Positions 12,979-24,655 of a DNA stretch of 64,000 nucleotides are shown here, piece after piece. The stretch lies in NCBI RefSeq assembly GCF_029227915.1, contig NC_079879.1:30384501-30448500 (forward strand), written 5' to 3'. The translations under genes and the position numbers were made by a program. The notes below the pieces were generated by a model. The model saw only the letters and a list, made by a program, of their open reading frames with translations, ran no database searches and was not told the origin of the DNA. The stretch's first letter is position 1, and every line of letters begins with the position of its first letter. This DNA comes from Hydractinia symbiolongicarpus. Lineage: Eukaryota; Cnidaria; Hydrozoa; Anthoathecata; Hydractiniidae.

Positions 12979-15900
12979 TTAACTTAATTTAACCCAAGGC
13001 TGCCACACACCATTATGCAATTTAGGATTCGATAGCGGGTCAACAATGTTTTTATTACGGGGAGGAACCATGGTCTTTCTGTATTCATCCAATCTTGATA
13101 ACATCTGTTTAAAAATGTCAGGATATTCCTTTGACAAGTCGTGATATTCACAGGGATCTTCCTTAATGTTAAACAGACAATATCCATGTTCCTTTGTACA
13201 GTGTGTTACATTTTCTGGAACTTCTCCACACTGTACAGATGCATCAACAAACATTTTCTCAACTAACTCTTTATTTTGGACCTGTGGAGGAGCATACCAA
13301 CCATCCCAATACTTTCCTGTAAAACAGACAAATTTTTATGGTTTTACATTGCCAATATACTGAAAAATATAATTATAACAGGTGGCAATATTACATATCC
13401 AAAAAGAGAATATTTAATTTGAGATAATTTTGATTTTTAAAAATTTGCAAAATTTCTAATCAAATTAATGCTGTATTTACATTATAAAATCACAAGATTA
13501 TACATTGTTTATACTTGATATATACGTTTAAATTTATTTTTTTAAAAAATAAACATGAAAGAGTAGTAAGAACAAAGCGGAATCAAAAAGAAGTGGACTA
13601 AACAGGAAATGTATGTGAACCTTCAGGTCAAGTTGCATGAGTACAAGGAGTCAATACAAAAAAAAACCCACCTTATTACTATACCGATTTAAAATAACAA
13701 AAAGAACAAAAGAAACGGTTGTAAGTGAATTTATTACTACTAAGATATGCACTTAAAGTCATGGTTTATTATGCATGGCAGATTTTGCATAAGAGATTTT
13801 ACCATAAATATGTTCTAAAACATAAAATCAATTGTACCAGGCTTAAAACATGATTTACACCATTGGTCTTTTTAAAAACTTATGCAAGTGTATTCATATA
13901 GTGCAAACATGCCTAAAAACAGTGTAAATTTATTTTAGCAATTGTTATTAATAAATTACCTTGAGGCATTACTTCCAGTAATATTTTCCAGTCACCCATT
14001 CTCAGGGCACCTGTTGAATTATCTACCATATTCAAGAGAACTTCCTTTCTTGAAGATGGTACCATATTCTGTAATGTTTCCCATTGATTAACACCATCAA
14101 GTGGATTGTTAGGCTTGACAGATCCACCAGCCAAATTTACAAATGTTGGTAGCCAGTCAGTTACATGCATTAGATCCATGGAAACTCTTCCAGGACTTTT
14201 CAGAAGTTTACTATGGATGAAGCCAGCTGCTCGCACTCCTCCTGGGTTACAAAAATTACAATGAGTTTAGCAGATACTGTTTTTCCAGGACATACATCAT
14301 AATGAATTGCTTTCAGAAATAACAAAGCTTAATATTACCTTCATACAGAGTTCGTTTAATTCCTCTTAGAGGGAAATTACTAGCCCAATTTAAATCAAAT
14401 CCATTTGCAGGTCCGCCATTATCACTTGTGAAAACAATAATTGAATTTTCAAGCATGCCCTTCTGAAGTAACGCTTCATATACCTAAGAGTATAATAATT
14501 TGTTGCAATGTTATCATGAAAAGTACAAAATAAGTCAAAGTGTGGCTAATTTTGCTGCAAATGTTGTAACTCTATGAAAAAACTTGTCCTTTGAAATCTG
14601 AAGTTGCCTTTTAAATATATCTCATTCCAGGAAATCAACAATGCACAAAATTAACGTAAATTTTAAAAATTGACATTAATTAAATGCCCCTTATTAAATG
14701 TTGTAGTAAATATCCAGAATATTTCCTGATTTTCGTTATCTTCATGCTTTCGTGCCTCGTTCCGGAATATTTTTAGATTAGTATGTGATATGTATGCGAA
14801 TAACCTACTATTCGCATACATATCAGATACTAATCTAAAAATTTATTTTAGGTGTTGTTGGTGGCTTGTAAATGAACACTGTTTAGTGAGATTGCATGAA
14901 AAATCTTTATCAATCCATCTTCAAATTGACATGACTTAGCACCTACATATAGTCAAAGAAAAAGCTTACTCTGCCCACACCAAAATCCATATATGCTACC
15001 ATAGCTGCATATTTTCTTCGGTTTTCATCGCTTATATGTTTGAATTTGTCAATCCAACTTTGAGGAGCTTGTAGAGGGTCATGTTGATTAGCACTGTGCA
15101 CAGCTTGGTATGCCAAGTACAAAAAGAGAGGTTCTGATGTGTTGTGATTTTTTATACAGGTTTCGGCTTCTGTAGTGAATATTTCTGTACTGTAATTTCC
15201 CCATTGATTAAATACAGCCTGCATAATATAATATGCAACATGTCAAAAGGTATTTCAAGATTGTCAACTAATAAAATTCTTAATCTGTTTGACTGTTAGT
15301 AAACTTCGTAAGCTCAACAAGTAACCTTTAAAATCTTTTAGTTTCCCTACAGAGCATTGCATATTGCACAAGTGTAATTATTAAACTTTGTATATCCTAA
15401 GAAGGAGGTTTTAAGGCTAAAAGAAATATAATAAGAAAATTCTCTGATTTTACATTTTTTTAATTAATAAAAATATGAGTACCTTTTCATTTTTATGTAA
15501 ATCTAATCCCCAAAATAATGACTCAGTCGAGTGATCCCAATAATCTGATTTACCATTGTAATATCCGTAGAATGTATCGAAGCCTCTGTATGTTGGAGTG
15601 TATTCTTTTGCAAAAAATCCAAGATGCCACTAAAGAGATAAACATTACCAGATTAGAAAAAAGGAACAAGCCAGTATACTGATGATAATTTATAACTAAT
15701 AATAATGAATCAATTTTTGTTGGAGCTCCAAACTTTCATTACATTGAAATCTTAAGTCATATCTTCTGATTAAAATAATACTTACTTTGCCAATAGCATG
15801 AGTGCTATAGCCTTGAGCTTTTAACAATTCTGGCAAGAAAGTCTCGTTTAAATCAACACCCCAAGGACTAGGCCCATGTATGACCCCATGTTGCATACCT

Positions 15901-16496
15901 GCAAAATGTTTGTATATCAAAGGAGTTGATACAAGTAAGTGTGTAGCATCATATTATTTTATAGATAGTTAAAACACATATTTTCATTGAAATAATTTTG
16001 ATGAGAAAGAATTCATTGCCAGTTTAAAGCTCAAAAAGCCCAAACAATTTTCTATAGAAACTGTAAAATCATATACATGTAACAGTAAATCAACAAACTG
16101 CTTACAAAAATATATAGGGTTATATATACCACCTGAAATACTACATGGAAATTGTACCTGTATGTATGGGATATCTTCCAGTCATAATTGCACTCCTTGT
16201 TGGTGTACAAATTGGTAAAACATAATAGTTGTTAAGAATAATTCCACTTTGTGCAAGTTTATCTATGTTTGGCGTAGGGATTTGTTGGGAACCATGAAAA
16301 CTCACATCATTCCAACCCTAAAAGAGTGTAACATATGAGTAGAAACAAGCATATTTTGATAAAAAAAATTTAAAAACTTAAATGTACGTACCAAATCATC
16401 GGCAACAATCATAATAATATGTGGTTTCTTTTGTTGCAAAGAAAACTTCATTAATGACGTAAAAACCAGATACAAAAAAGCTTTGCGTACACACAT
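12979..16496 (-). CDS. Arylsulfatase B-like enzyme, copy 3 (eight exons)
   Basis: Exons 16496-16392, 16317-16158, 15898-15786, 15629-15483, 15218-14970, 14483-14339, 14241-13960 and 13316-12979 join in phase to about 512 aa. Signal peptide [16 protein letters not shown], metal ligands VADDL, signature C-T-P-T-R near residue 72, GK-WHLG, AVHSAN, TSDNGGP and PLRGIK are all present. It differs from copies 1 and 2 by a shorter exon 4 (147 against 162 bases), a one-codon deletion in exon 5 and a distinct C-terminal exon with [20 protein letters not shown]. It is closest to copy 4, with which exon 2 is nearly identical in DNA. Intron 5 contains a long near-perfect hairpin. Likely an active secreted or lysosomal sulfatase; substrate unknown. 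Confidence 0.92.
14770..14841. repeat. Long near-perfect hairpin in arylsulfatase-3 intron 5
   Basis: Two 33-nt arms, 14770-14802 and 14809-14841, are reverse complements with one mismatch around a six-base loop. The arms contain GATATGTATGCGAATA. The size fits a small foldback MITE or a microRNA-like precursor. It lies between exons 5 and 6. Confidence 0.85.
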
Positions 16497-17304
16497 TGTT
16501 TATAATCTTAATAGAGTAACAATAGACATCTTGCAAAATGTAAGTGTAAACCCAATTGTAATCCACTTCAGTTAAGGATTTCATTTCCCTGGGTGCGAAG
16601 TAAACTATGTTAGATTAAAACACCACAAAACTTCAAACTTGTAATTTTTAGTGAAAATGACATAAAATATAACAATTATTTCACTCATATAAACGTACAA
16701 AGAACTTAGGCTGAAACATAAAAAATTTGAGTTAAATATTTTAACGTTAAGCATAGATAAAAAATGAATATAGACAATAATAATAATAATAATAATAATA
16801 GGCTTGAGTCATTATATAAATACTGCATATTGTTTTCTGCTTTATTGCAAAAGACATCGAGAAAGAGAATTTTGAAGCATTCTTTACTTTTTTAAATGTT
16901 GTTTAAATCTGCATAAAAAATAACCATCGCTTGACTATAATTTAAGGATACAATCCTAAACAAAAAATAATAAAGAAACCCTGATAAATATTGACAGTAT
17001 ATCAAAGATCTATCAAAACTCCCCCCTGTTGGATTTATGCATTTCAACTGATTCCCACTAAAGCAACATCTTTCAAACAACTCAAGACAACATTGAATGT
17101 GAGAATTTCAGCTGGTATTTCTTTAACTTAGACCACTTTGTAAATATATGTATTTATTACAATACTGAAGCTTAGTAAACTTTCTCTAAATTCTGTTTGA
17201 AAAAAGAATGTTTTTTTATTATGTGTAACAAATGTTAAAATGTTAAAAATATAAACATGTATAAAATTGTACTGATGTCACTAAATCTTTATTAACAAGT
17301 CCGT
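16497..17304. other. Spacer between arylsulfatase copies 3 and 4
   Basis: AT-rich spacer with an (AAT)n microsatellite at about 16779-16800. It holds the presumed promoter of copy 3 and the 3' flank of copy 4. No other gene recognised. Confidence 0.55.
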
Positions 17305-20300
17305 TCACAATGTAACCCATGGTTTCCACACACCATTATGCAATTTCGGATTTGATAGCGGGTCAACAGTTTTATTATTACGGGGAGGAACCATGGTCAT
17401 TCTATATTCATCCAATCGTGCTAACATCTGTTTAAAAATGTCAGGATATTCCTTTGACAAGTCGTGATATTCACAGGGGTCTTCCTTAATGTTAAACAGA
17501 CAATATCCATGTTCCCTTGTACAGTGTGTTACATTCACTGGAGCTTTTCCACACTGTACAGATGCAGCAAGAGGCTTATAATTGACTGTTTTTGTTTTCC
17601 TATGACTTTGTGGTGGAGGATACCAACCATCCCAATAATTACCTAAAACACAGAAGTTTCCATTTGCAGATTAGTTTTGACCTTAAAAGAAAAATTGGAT
17701 GTAAAAGCCAAGATATTGATGTCATCATCATATATCAGGTATGCTTCTTCTGTTACAATTTTTTAATTTTAGATCAGTTTAAGCCTGAAATGGTATAATT
17801 GTTCAGAAATCCAAATTTTGATTTAATTCTCGTTCTGCATACCTTTGTTCCGCTGTTTTCTCCAATTCTCCTCTTGAAAAAACAAGAAGTGTTCGGACTA
17901 AAAATCAGTTAAAAATAATAACCTGTATGACACGAGCCCCAGATGGCACCCAGCACAGAGAATAAAGTCACTTCCCCTGCATTTTTGACAGGGTTTGTAA
18001 ATAAGCTGTAAAATGTTTTTAAAGTAATGAAAATCTCTGTCAAAGCAACATATGGTTACTTTCTTTATGCACAGCTTAGCCAAAAAATTGCAGATAGTCG
18101 AAATCACACACTTGCATTGTTTCCAGACATAATTCTTAAAATCATTTTAGACGCTTGTTAAATTTTGTTTGAATGTCCAAACTAAAGAAATAAAATTTTG
18201 TTATAGTTCTACACATCAATTCTCTTCTAATTAAAAAAAGGAAATGTGAATCGCAACTAGTAAAGCCTTTTTAGGCCCCTAAGGAGTTCATACAATATTA
18301 TTGTTTTACTATCACAATTAGAAAATACACAAATAAAACATTTTATAATACAGCAAACAAATTCAACATGGCAAATTATATTGTTAACCATAAGCATTAA
18401 TTTAATAAACAACAAAAAAGATTAGTTAAGTCACAGTTAGTAGTTGTTAGTAAGTTACTCCTTTGAGCTGTGGCTTAACTTACCCCTGATTTTACCTTGC
18501 TGAATAAGTTTGTAATCACCGACTCTTAATGCTGCATTTTTCCACGTGCTGTTATCAATATTTAAGAGAATTTCCTTTCTTGGAGACGGTGTCATATTTT
18601 GTAATGTTTCCCACTGGTCTACACCATCAAGTGGATTGTTAGGCTTGACAGATCCACCAGCCAAATTTACAAAAGTTGGTAGCCAGTCAGTTACATGCAT
18701 TAGATCCATGGAAACTCTACCAGGATTTTTTAGGAGTTTACTGTGAATGAACCCAGCTGCTCGCACTCCTCCTACCACACAAATTTGTTATACAAATTAT
18801 AAAATTCATTATGACAACCAAACAAAATATCAACATATTTAAATAAACTGTTTGTTACCTTCCCAAAGAGTTGATTTTGCACCACGCAAAGGGAAATTAT
18901 TTCCATAATTCCAATTAAAACCATTTACAGCTGCACCATTATCAGATGTAAATACAATGACTGAATCCTCTAAGATTTCTTTTGCTTTTAATGCATTATA
19001 TATCTAATAATAAAAGATTTTATTTACCTTCATATAAGGAAGTTTTTACTCCTCTTAAGGGGAAATTATTTGCCCAGTTCCAATCAAAACCATTGGCTGG
19101 ACCACCATTATCAGTGGTGAAAACAATGATAGTGTTGTCTAGCATTCCCTTTGCAGCTAACTGATCATAAACCTGTGATGAAATGATGTTAGTGTGTGTT
19201 AGTAAAAATGGATGATTATTTGAGTAAATTATCGTTATATGAAAAAGATGTAAACTAGCAAAAGAAAGTTAGCATTAGTAACGTCAGGTTACAGGTACTT
19301 AAGACTCAATTTTTTGCATTACTCAAAGCCTTTTTTCAAAAAAACAAAAAAACAAAAAAAAAATGGGGACAAAGTATCCTCGGTTAGGACACAGGAGGCT
19401 AAGTGAGAACTGTTAACTAATAATAATAATAAAAAAATGTTATTGTTCTTTTTTAAATAAAATTTTATACACTGAATAAAATACTGGAAATTGCCATAAA
19501 TTAGAAGTAAACTCACTCTTCCAATACCGTAATCCATATATGCCACCATAGCTGCATATTTTCTTCGTTTTCTATGTTTTATATGTTTGAATTTATCAAT
19601 CCATTCTTGAGGCGCTTGCAAAGGATCTTCAGGTCGGTTTGCACTGTGAACGGCTTGATATGCCAAGTATAAAAACATTGGTTCTGATATGTTATGGTTT
19701 CTAATACGATCTTCTGCTTCCGCTGTAAATATTTCTGTACTGTAGTTGCCCCATTGAGTGTAAACAGGCTATAAAAATAGTCATCAAATTTGGCTATACG
19801 TTTAATTAAGGTAGAAATTAAATAATGCTGCAACTTTAAACAAGGTAGTGTTAAAACAAAATTTCAATGTTTAACAAAGAGGTTTGTTTGTATTTGTCAG
19901 TACAAAAAGTAGTAAATGTCAAGGGTTTTTTCCTTTTATGCGGAAGAAAAATACCAAATACTCCAACTGCTCTTTTTTCCATATATTGGTTGATTATACA
20001 GAGCACTTAGAACAAAATGTTTTTAACCTATTTCTTCAATACACTTCTTTAGATAACAATAATTAAATACACTTAGTTCTTTACAGGGGATTTTGTTGGT
20101 TTAATTATTTTCTGCCCTTGTTTGTGAACTCTGACAATGATTTTTCTCATAATAAAGTCTATATATATAATATATATATTAAAACATAAAAAAGCCATCA
20201 CTTATTTTCTTTAGTTACTCCAAAAAGTTGGACTTGCATTAACCTCTAAAATGTCTATATATATCCACAGAGGACAGATGCTTAAAACCACAAGGGTTTT

Positions 20301-23008
20301 TCTTTCTTTATATTAGAAAAAAGATAAAAATTTAACAGTTTGTGGCTCAGGTGAAATTTGCTATATTTATGCAATAATTTTGTTAATTGCAGGCTTAGAT
20401 CTTTAGCAAAAAAAACCAAAAAAAACAAACATTAATTGTAAGTTATTTTGTTTATGTCCATTTTGACTTTAAGGATGCTATTCTACAATTTAATCCTGCT
20501 TCTTCTTAAAAATAGCAAAGTAAACTTTTCGACTAATATCAGCAAAACCAAATCTGTTTGTTTCTTATTACCAAGGTCTAAAGGTAAGTGCCTTCCCACT
20601 TTTAAGTGACTTTTCTCTTATTAGATCTTCCTTCTAACTAAAGTCCCAACTAAAATATAAATTTTTTCCAACCCCTCCCAATCTTTTGGCAAGCTTTTCC
20701 ATATGGTTAGTCACTTGCCCAAACGTTGCGAAAGATTCCTGTAAGTTTCAAGTTCTCATCAAAAGCCAACAAAAATCAATCCACAGTATGTTATCTATAT
20801 GGAAAGTGTTAACATGATCTCCCATTGTTTTTTGGTTAGTGTCAATTATAATACTGTAAGTAAACAAAACAAAAATAGATCAGGTAGATGTTTTTCTTGA
20901 GAGTTAGTATAAGTCATTTGTTTTTGTTACGTACTAGGTTGCGTTCTGAGTGATAAGTGCACCTGTCTTACTACTTTGTATGCCTGTGTGCAGAACTGAG
21001 CTTTCTTACTTTCTCATTTTCATGTAAATCTAATCCCCAATATGTTTCCTCATCGGAATGATCCCAATAATCAGATTTTCCAAGGTAATAACCGTAAAAT
21101 GATTCAAAGCCACGATATGTTGGCGTAAATTCCTTAGCATAAAATCCAAGGTGCCACTATATGAAAAAATAACATTGCTCATAAATCTATAAAAACATTG
21201 GCAGAAAAAGAGAGGTTGAAATATCAATTTTATAGAAATATTCCATTTCAACATCTCTATTTCCACCTTGGTATCTTACTTCTAGATTATGATGCAAATC
21301 AAGTCCACAATATGTAAGATTAACAGCATGATACCAGTAATCAGCCTTTCCACTGTAAAATCCATAGAATGAATCAAAGCCACGATAGGTGGGAGTATAT
21401 TCTTTTGCAAAAAATCCAAGATGCCACTACACGAACAAATATTCAACAATAAGCAAAAAAGTCAATTTAGCTTTAGAAAATTCTCATTGATTTGAGAAGT
21501 TTAATTAGTATAGTTGTTAAGGTGTTGTTTAGTAGGAACTTGTACATTTTTTTGAATTGCTAAAGCTATTTCTGACTTTTTTCCTTGGAAAAATACCTTT
21601 CCCACGCCATATGTCCTGTAGCCTTCGTGTTTTAAATACTGTGGAAGAAAGGTTTCATTTAGCCCAACAGCCCATGCGTTGGGAGCAAAAATAGTGTCAG
21701 TTTGCATTCCTGAAATCAAAACGCTTTAGTTACAAGTTTTACCTAGAAATGCATTAACGAATTCATGTTTAAGAAAAGCTGTGTTACATTTCCAGTAACT
21801 TTTATTAAACTGTCCCCTTCGTCTGATTCCTCAGATATTTACACAGCCAACATAACTTTTATTTGAGAGATTAGATCAGTTTTATGTAACATTAGTGAGA
21901 TATGTGACCGCATCCATGTAAAGACCTTGCTAACGTTTTCAAAAATTCATTGCATAGGAGAGTTTGGTGAGTGTTACACTCTAATTAATTATGGCCCAAT
22001 TTGACTATCCGTTTCTATTGTGCATTTGAGATGCTGATCAAAAAATTTATAGTAAAAAACAGCAATATTATTTGCTTCATAATTCTTTCCAATGGTCTTT
22101 TTTTTAGTGATTTTTTTCACAGGTCTTGCAACTAGTATTTTAAAACACACAAAAATGTTGGTTAGTATAGTTAGTTCGGTCTATACATATACCTTTCCAA
22201 CTGCATGTGTAGAGTAACCTAATTTTTTGAGATATTGTGGCAAAAATTTCTCTTTTAATCCAACTCCCCAAGGCTGAGGTGATTGAACCGTACGTCCATG
22301 CATTCCTACAAATATGTCAACTTATTTATTTAATTTTATTCTAGAAATCCCTTTAAATGTACTATTTTATCCAACACAAAAATTGTCTAACCTGTATGTA
22401 TGGGATATCTTCCAGTCATAATTGCACTCCTTGTTGGTGTACAAATTGGTAAAACATAATAGTTGTTGAGAATAATTCCACTTTGTGCAAGTTTATCTAT
22501 GTTCGGCGTAGGGATTTGTTGGGAACCATGAAAACTCACATCATTCCAACCCTAAAAGAAATTAGAAATTTCTCTTCTTTTTAAGTTATTGTTTCTTCAG
22601 TTAAAAGGCAAAACTAATCATTTCGCATATTTCTGGTTGGTGCTTTTCAATGATTGTCACAAAATACACAAGCTACTGGTTTTTCTTATAATGCGCATTG
22701 AAAACCACTTTAGCACGATCACTACAAGTTTTATACAAATTTGTAAAAGCAAATTGGCTTTAAATTTCTCGATTTAATGTAAAAAATTATTAAACTCATG
22801 GTTATAAATGTTTATTCCTGTAAAGAAAATTGTGCATATTTCTTCACAAAGTCAATTTTCTATTTAATAAAACCAAAGAAAAAAGAAATTGTTTAAAAAA
22901 TTCACACTGTCTTACTAAATCATCAGCAACAATCATAATAATATGTGGTTTCTTTTGTTTTGATGCATCTACCAGCAGAAGTAAGCACAAGATCAGAAAA
23001 ATATTCAT
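17305..23008 (-). CDS. Arylsulfatase B-like enzyme, copy 4, with duplicated alternative exons
   Basis: Constant exons are 1 (23008-22916), 2 (22551-22392), 5 (19768-19517), 7 (18771-18496) and 8 (17642-17305). Exons 3, 4 and 6 each occur twice: 3a 22305-22193, 3b 21709-21597; 4a 21426-21280, 4b 21156-21010; 6a 19172-19028, 6b 19003-18859. Using one of each gives about 507 aa, phase-consistent throughout. Signal peptide [26 protein letters not shown] near residue 68, AVHSAN and the C-terminal Cys-rich exon are in constant exons. The active-site Lys and His of GK-WHLG are split across exons 3 and 4, and the Asp-Asn metal ligands plus RG.K lysine lie in exon 6; all variants keep them. Single-exon choices would therefore yield complete enzymes with different pocket sequences. 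I chose ATG 23008 because it starts the signal peptide; the frame stays open to 23041, but there is a likely acceptor in between. Two degenerate genes merged is the less likely alternative. Confidence 0.88.
17820..18180. other. Insert in arylsulfatase-4 intron 7, unclassified
   Basis: This 850-base intron is much longer than its counterpart in copies 1 and 2. On the minus strand at about 17920-18000 a short frame reads [20 protein letters not shown], a CxxC-x7-CxxC arrangement that hints at a fragment of a transposon zinc-binding protein. No longer match is visible. Confidence 0.25.
18859..19172 (-). other. Duplicated exon 6 cassette (6a, 6b) of arylsulfatase 4
   Basis: Exons 6a (19172-19028) and 6b (19003-18859) are both 145 bases. 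6a has [12 protein letters not shown] and ends SLYEG; 6b has [12 protein letters not shown] and ends TLWEG. Only 24 bases separate them, starting GTAAAT and ending ATTAG on the minus strand, too short for an intron. Read-through meets TAA at once, and joining both would break the frame. One or the other must be chosen. Confidence 0.88.
21010..21426 (-). other. Duplicated exon 4 cassette (4a, 4b) of arylsulfatase 4
   Basis: Exons 4a (21426-21280) and 4b (21156-21010) are both 147 bases, phase 0, and start with WHLGF. They diverge strongly at the end: [19 protein letters not shown] in 4a, [19 protein letters not shown] in 4b. The separating intron is 123 bases. Since 147 is a multiple of three, using both would keep frame, so exclusivity here would need active control. 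Confidence 0.85.
21597..22305 (-). other. Duplicated exon 3 cassette (3a, 3b) of arylsulfatase 4
   Basis: Exons 3a (22305-22193) and 3b (21709-21597) are both exactly 113 bases, start after AG, end before GT, and enter in phase 1 to end with GlyLys. They encode [16 protein letters not shown]...GYSTHAVGK and [16 protein letters not shown]...GYRTYGVGK. Including both would shift the frame (226 is not equivalent to 113 modulo 3), so only one can be used. The intron between is 483 bases. Confidence 0.85.
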
Positions 23009-24280
23009 TTTCAATCTTTTTATAAACCTAAAATATGTCAAAAGTTAAGTACATAGAATTCTAATTCTAAAAGCTGTGACACATACTGCTCAGATAGTCA
23101 CACCATCTTACTAAAAAAACTCCTATAAAACAAAATATTGATATATCACTCTGTAACAATAATATTACACATAGATGTAAGAGAAAAACTTCAACTTTCT
23201 GTCAATCCTTTGACATCATAACCTGCATCCTTCTTAGGTAACAAGATAGGTTTAATCCAACCAAATTTAAACAATAACCAACTTTGTTAAGGATGAAAGT
23301 GAAAACATTTAAAAAAAATATTTTTGTTTGTTTTTTTAGATTATTTTAGCTTAAAGCAACAAAATGTTATCATTTTAGAAAGAAAAAGGGTGGTGGACTG
23401 TTATATAGGGCAGAAATTATTAAAAAAATGTTAAAAAAATAATTAAGCATTATACCAAATTTAGGAAAACCAGGAATAACATTTAGCAAATTTGAAATGA
23501 AATAAAACTTTTGTCATAAAAAAAAAATATTCCCAAAACTGGAAAAATGGTGATGTGATTTCCTAGCAAATGAAAAAAAAAACATGGAAAAAAATTTATG
23601 AATTATATTTTACATATAATAGTAATAGTTTCCATCTGTTTACTTTTTTTGAAACATACGAATACACAAAAGAAAAAGGCACACATATAATCTTATACTT
23701 ATATTATTATTTATTTCAGCATTTATCTATAATCATAAACTAAAATGACAATTTTTTTTCAAACAGATACAATAACATTTTTGTCTTCTAGCAATTCACC
23801 AATTTGTTTTAATTGATAGCACTTTAAGACTTCTCTTCCAACAAAGCTTTCCATAATATCTGGCAATTATTCTAATTTGATTTGCCCCCTTGAACACCAC
23901 ATTTTATATTTTATATAACTTCATTACCTGCTTTTTAATTTTAGGTCGGCTTGAGGTGGATCGCACACCTAATTAATTATGCACGCGCAATCTCAAAAAA
24001 TTAAATTTCACCAAAGTAAAAATAGTAACAAAATTTCCCGTACATCACTTAAGGGCAGCTGTTTTGTTGAGGGAGTAACACTGGGCATGTGTTTCAGCAA
24101 TGTGGATGGCTGGGCATTTTAAAAGGGGGTCCACACATTAAACATTTGATATCCAGCACTCGTAATTCAGTCCTCAAAATTTATGTGTTTATAAAGTATA
24201 CTGTCATATTCCTTAGAAATTTTCATGCTTTACTTTTTACTTTCCTTCTGTTTTTATTTTTCATTTTTTCTGATGTTTTT
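23009..24280. other. AT-rich intergenic region upstream of arylsulfatase 4
   Basis: Contains the presumed promoter of copy 4 and long A and T runs. No gene recognised. TTTTAG at 23031 on the minus strand could be a 5' UTR splice acceptor of copy 4. Confidence 0.5.
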
Positions 24281-24289
24281 CTATTATTA

Positions 24290-24655
24290 ATCCTTTTTTT
24301 CTTAGCCTTTCTTAGGATACTTAGCCTGCTTCTTAGCTCAGATGAGCTAAGAAGCAGGTTAAGTATCCATAGAATTAAATATGTTATCCAGATAAGAAGA
24401 TTGAATTGGCTGGGGCACTTGGAAAGAATGGAGCGGGAATAATTGGGTAAGAAAGTGTAGAGACTTGATAGTTCCTGGGGCAAAGCCCAGAGGCAGACCG
24501 TGAAAGAATTGGCAGGAGGTTATACGGACAGACTTGATACAGAGGAAGTTAAGTTTAGATCTAACACAGTCTAGATCAGATTGGAATAGGGTCATTAATA
24601 TACCCCGTCCAACCCATGCTAGCATGGAAAACGGACGTTAAGCCGAGAATGATGA
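24290..24655 (+). mobile_element. LINE 3' end fragments, inverted pair
   Basis: From about 24341 the plus strand carries the 3' end of the LINE family seen at 54.6-55.7 kb: reverse-transcriptase C-terminal motif IRRLNWLGHLERME, GRP-like downstream sequence, and the 3' tail containing CCATGCTAGCATGG and GGACGTTAAGCCGAGAATGA. A short piece of the same family lies head to head on the minus strand (24310-24345), making a 26-bp palindrome around GAGCTAAGAAGCAGG. Frameshifts make both dead. Confidence 0.75.

Noticed and set aside
18859-19172. Exon 6b as a decayed pseudoexon
   Set aside because: It has no stop, correct length and phase, intact splice sites and the conserved DN and RG.K residues; decay would not keep all of these.
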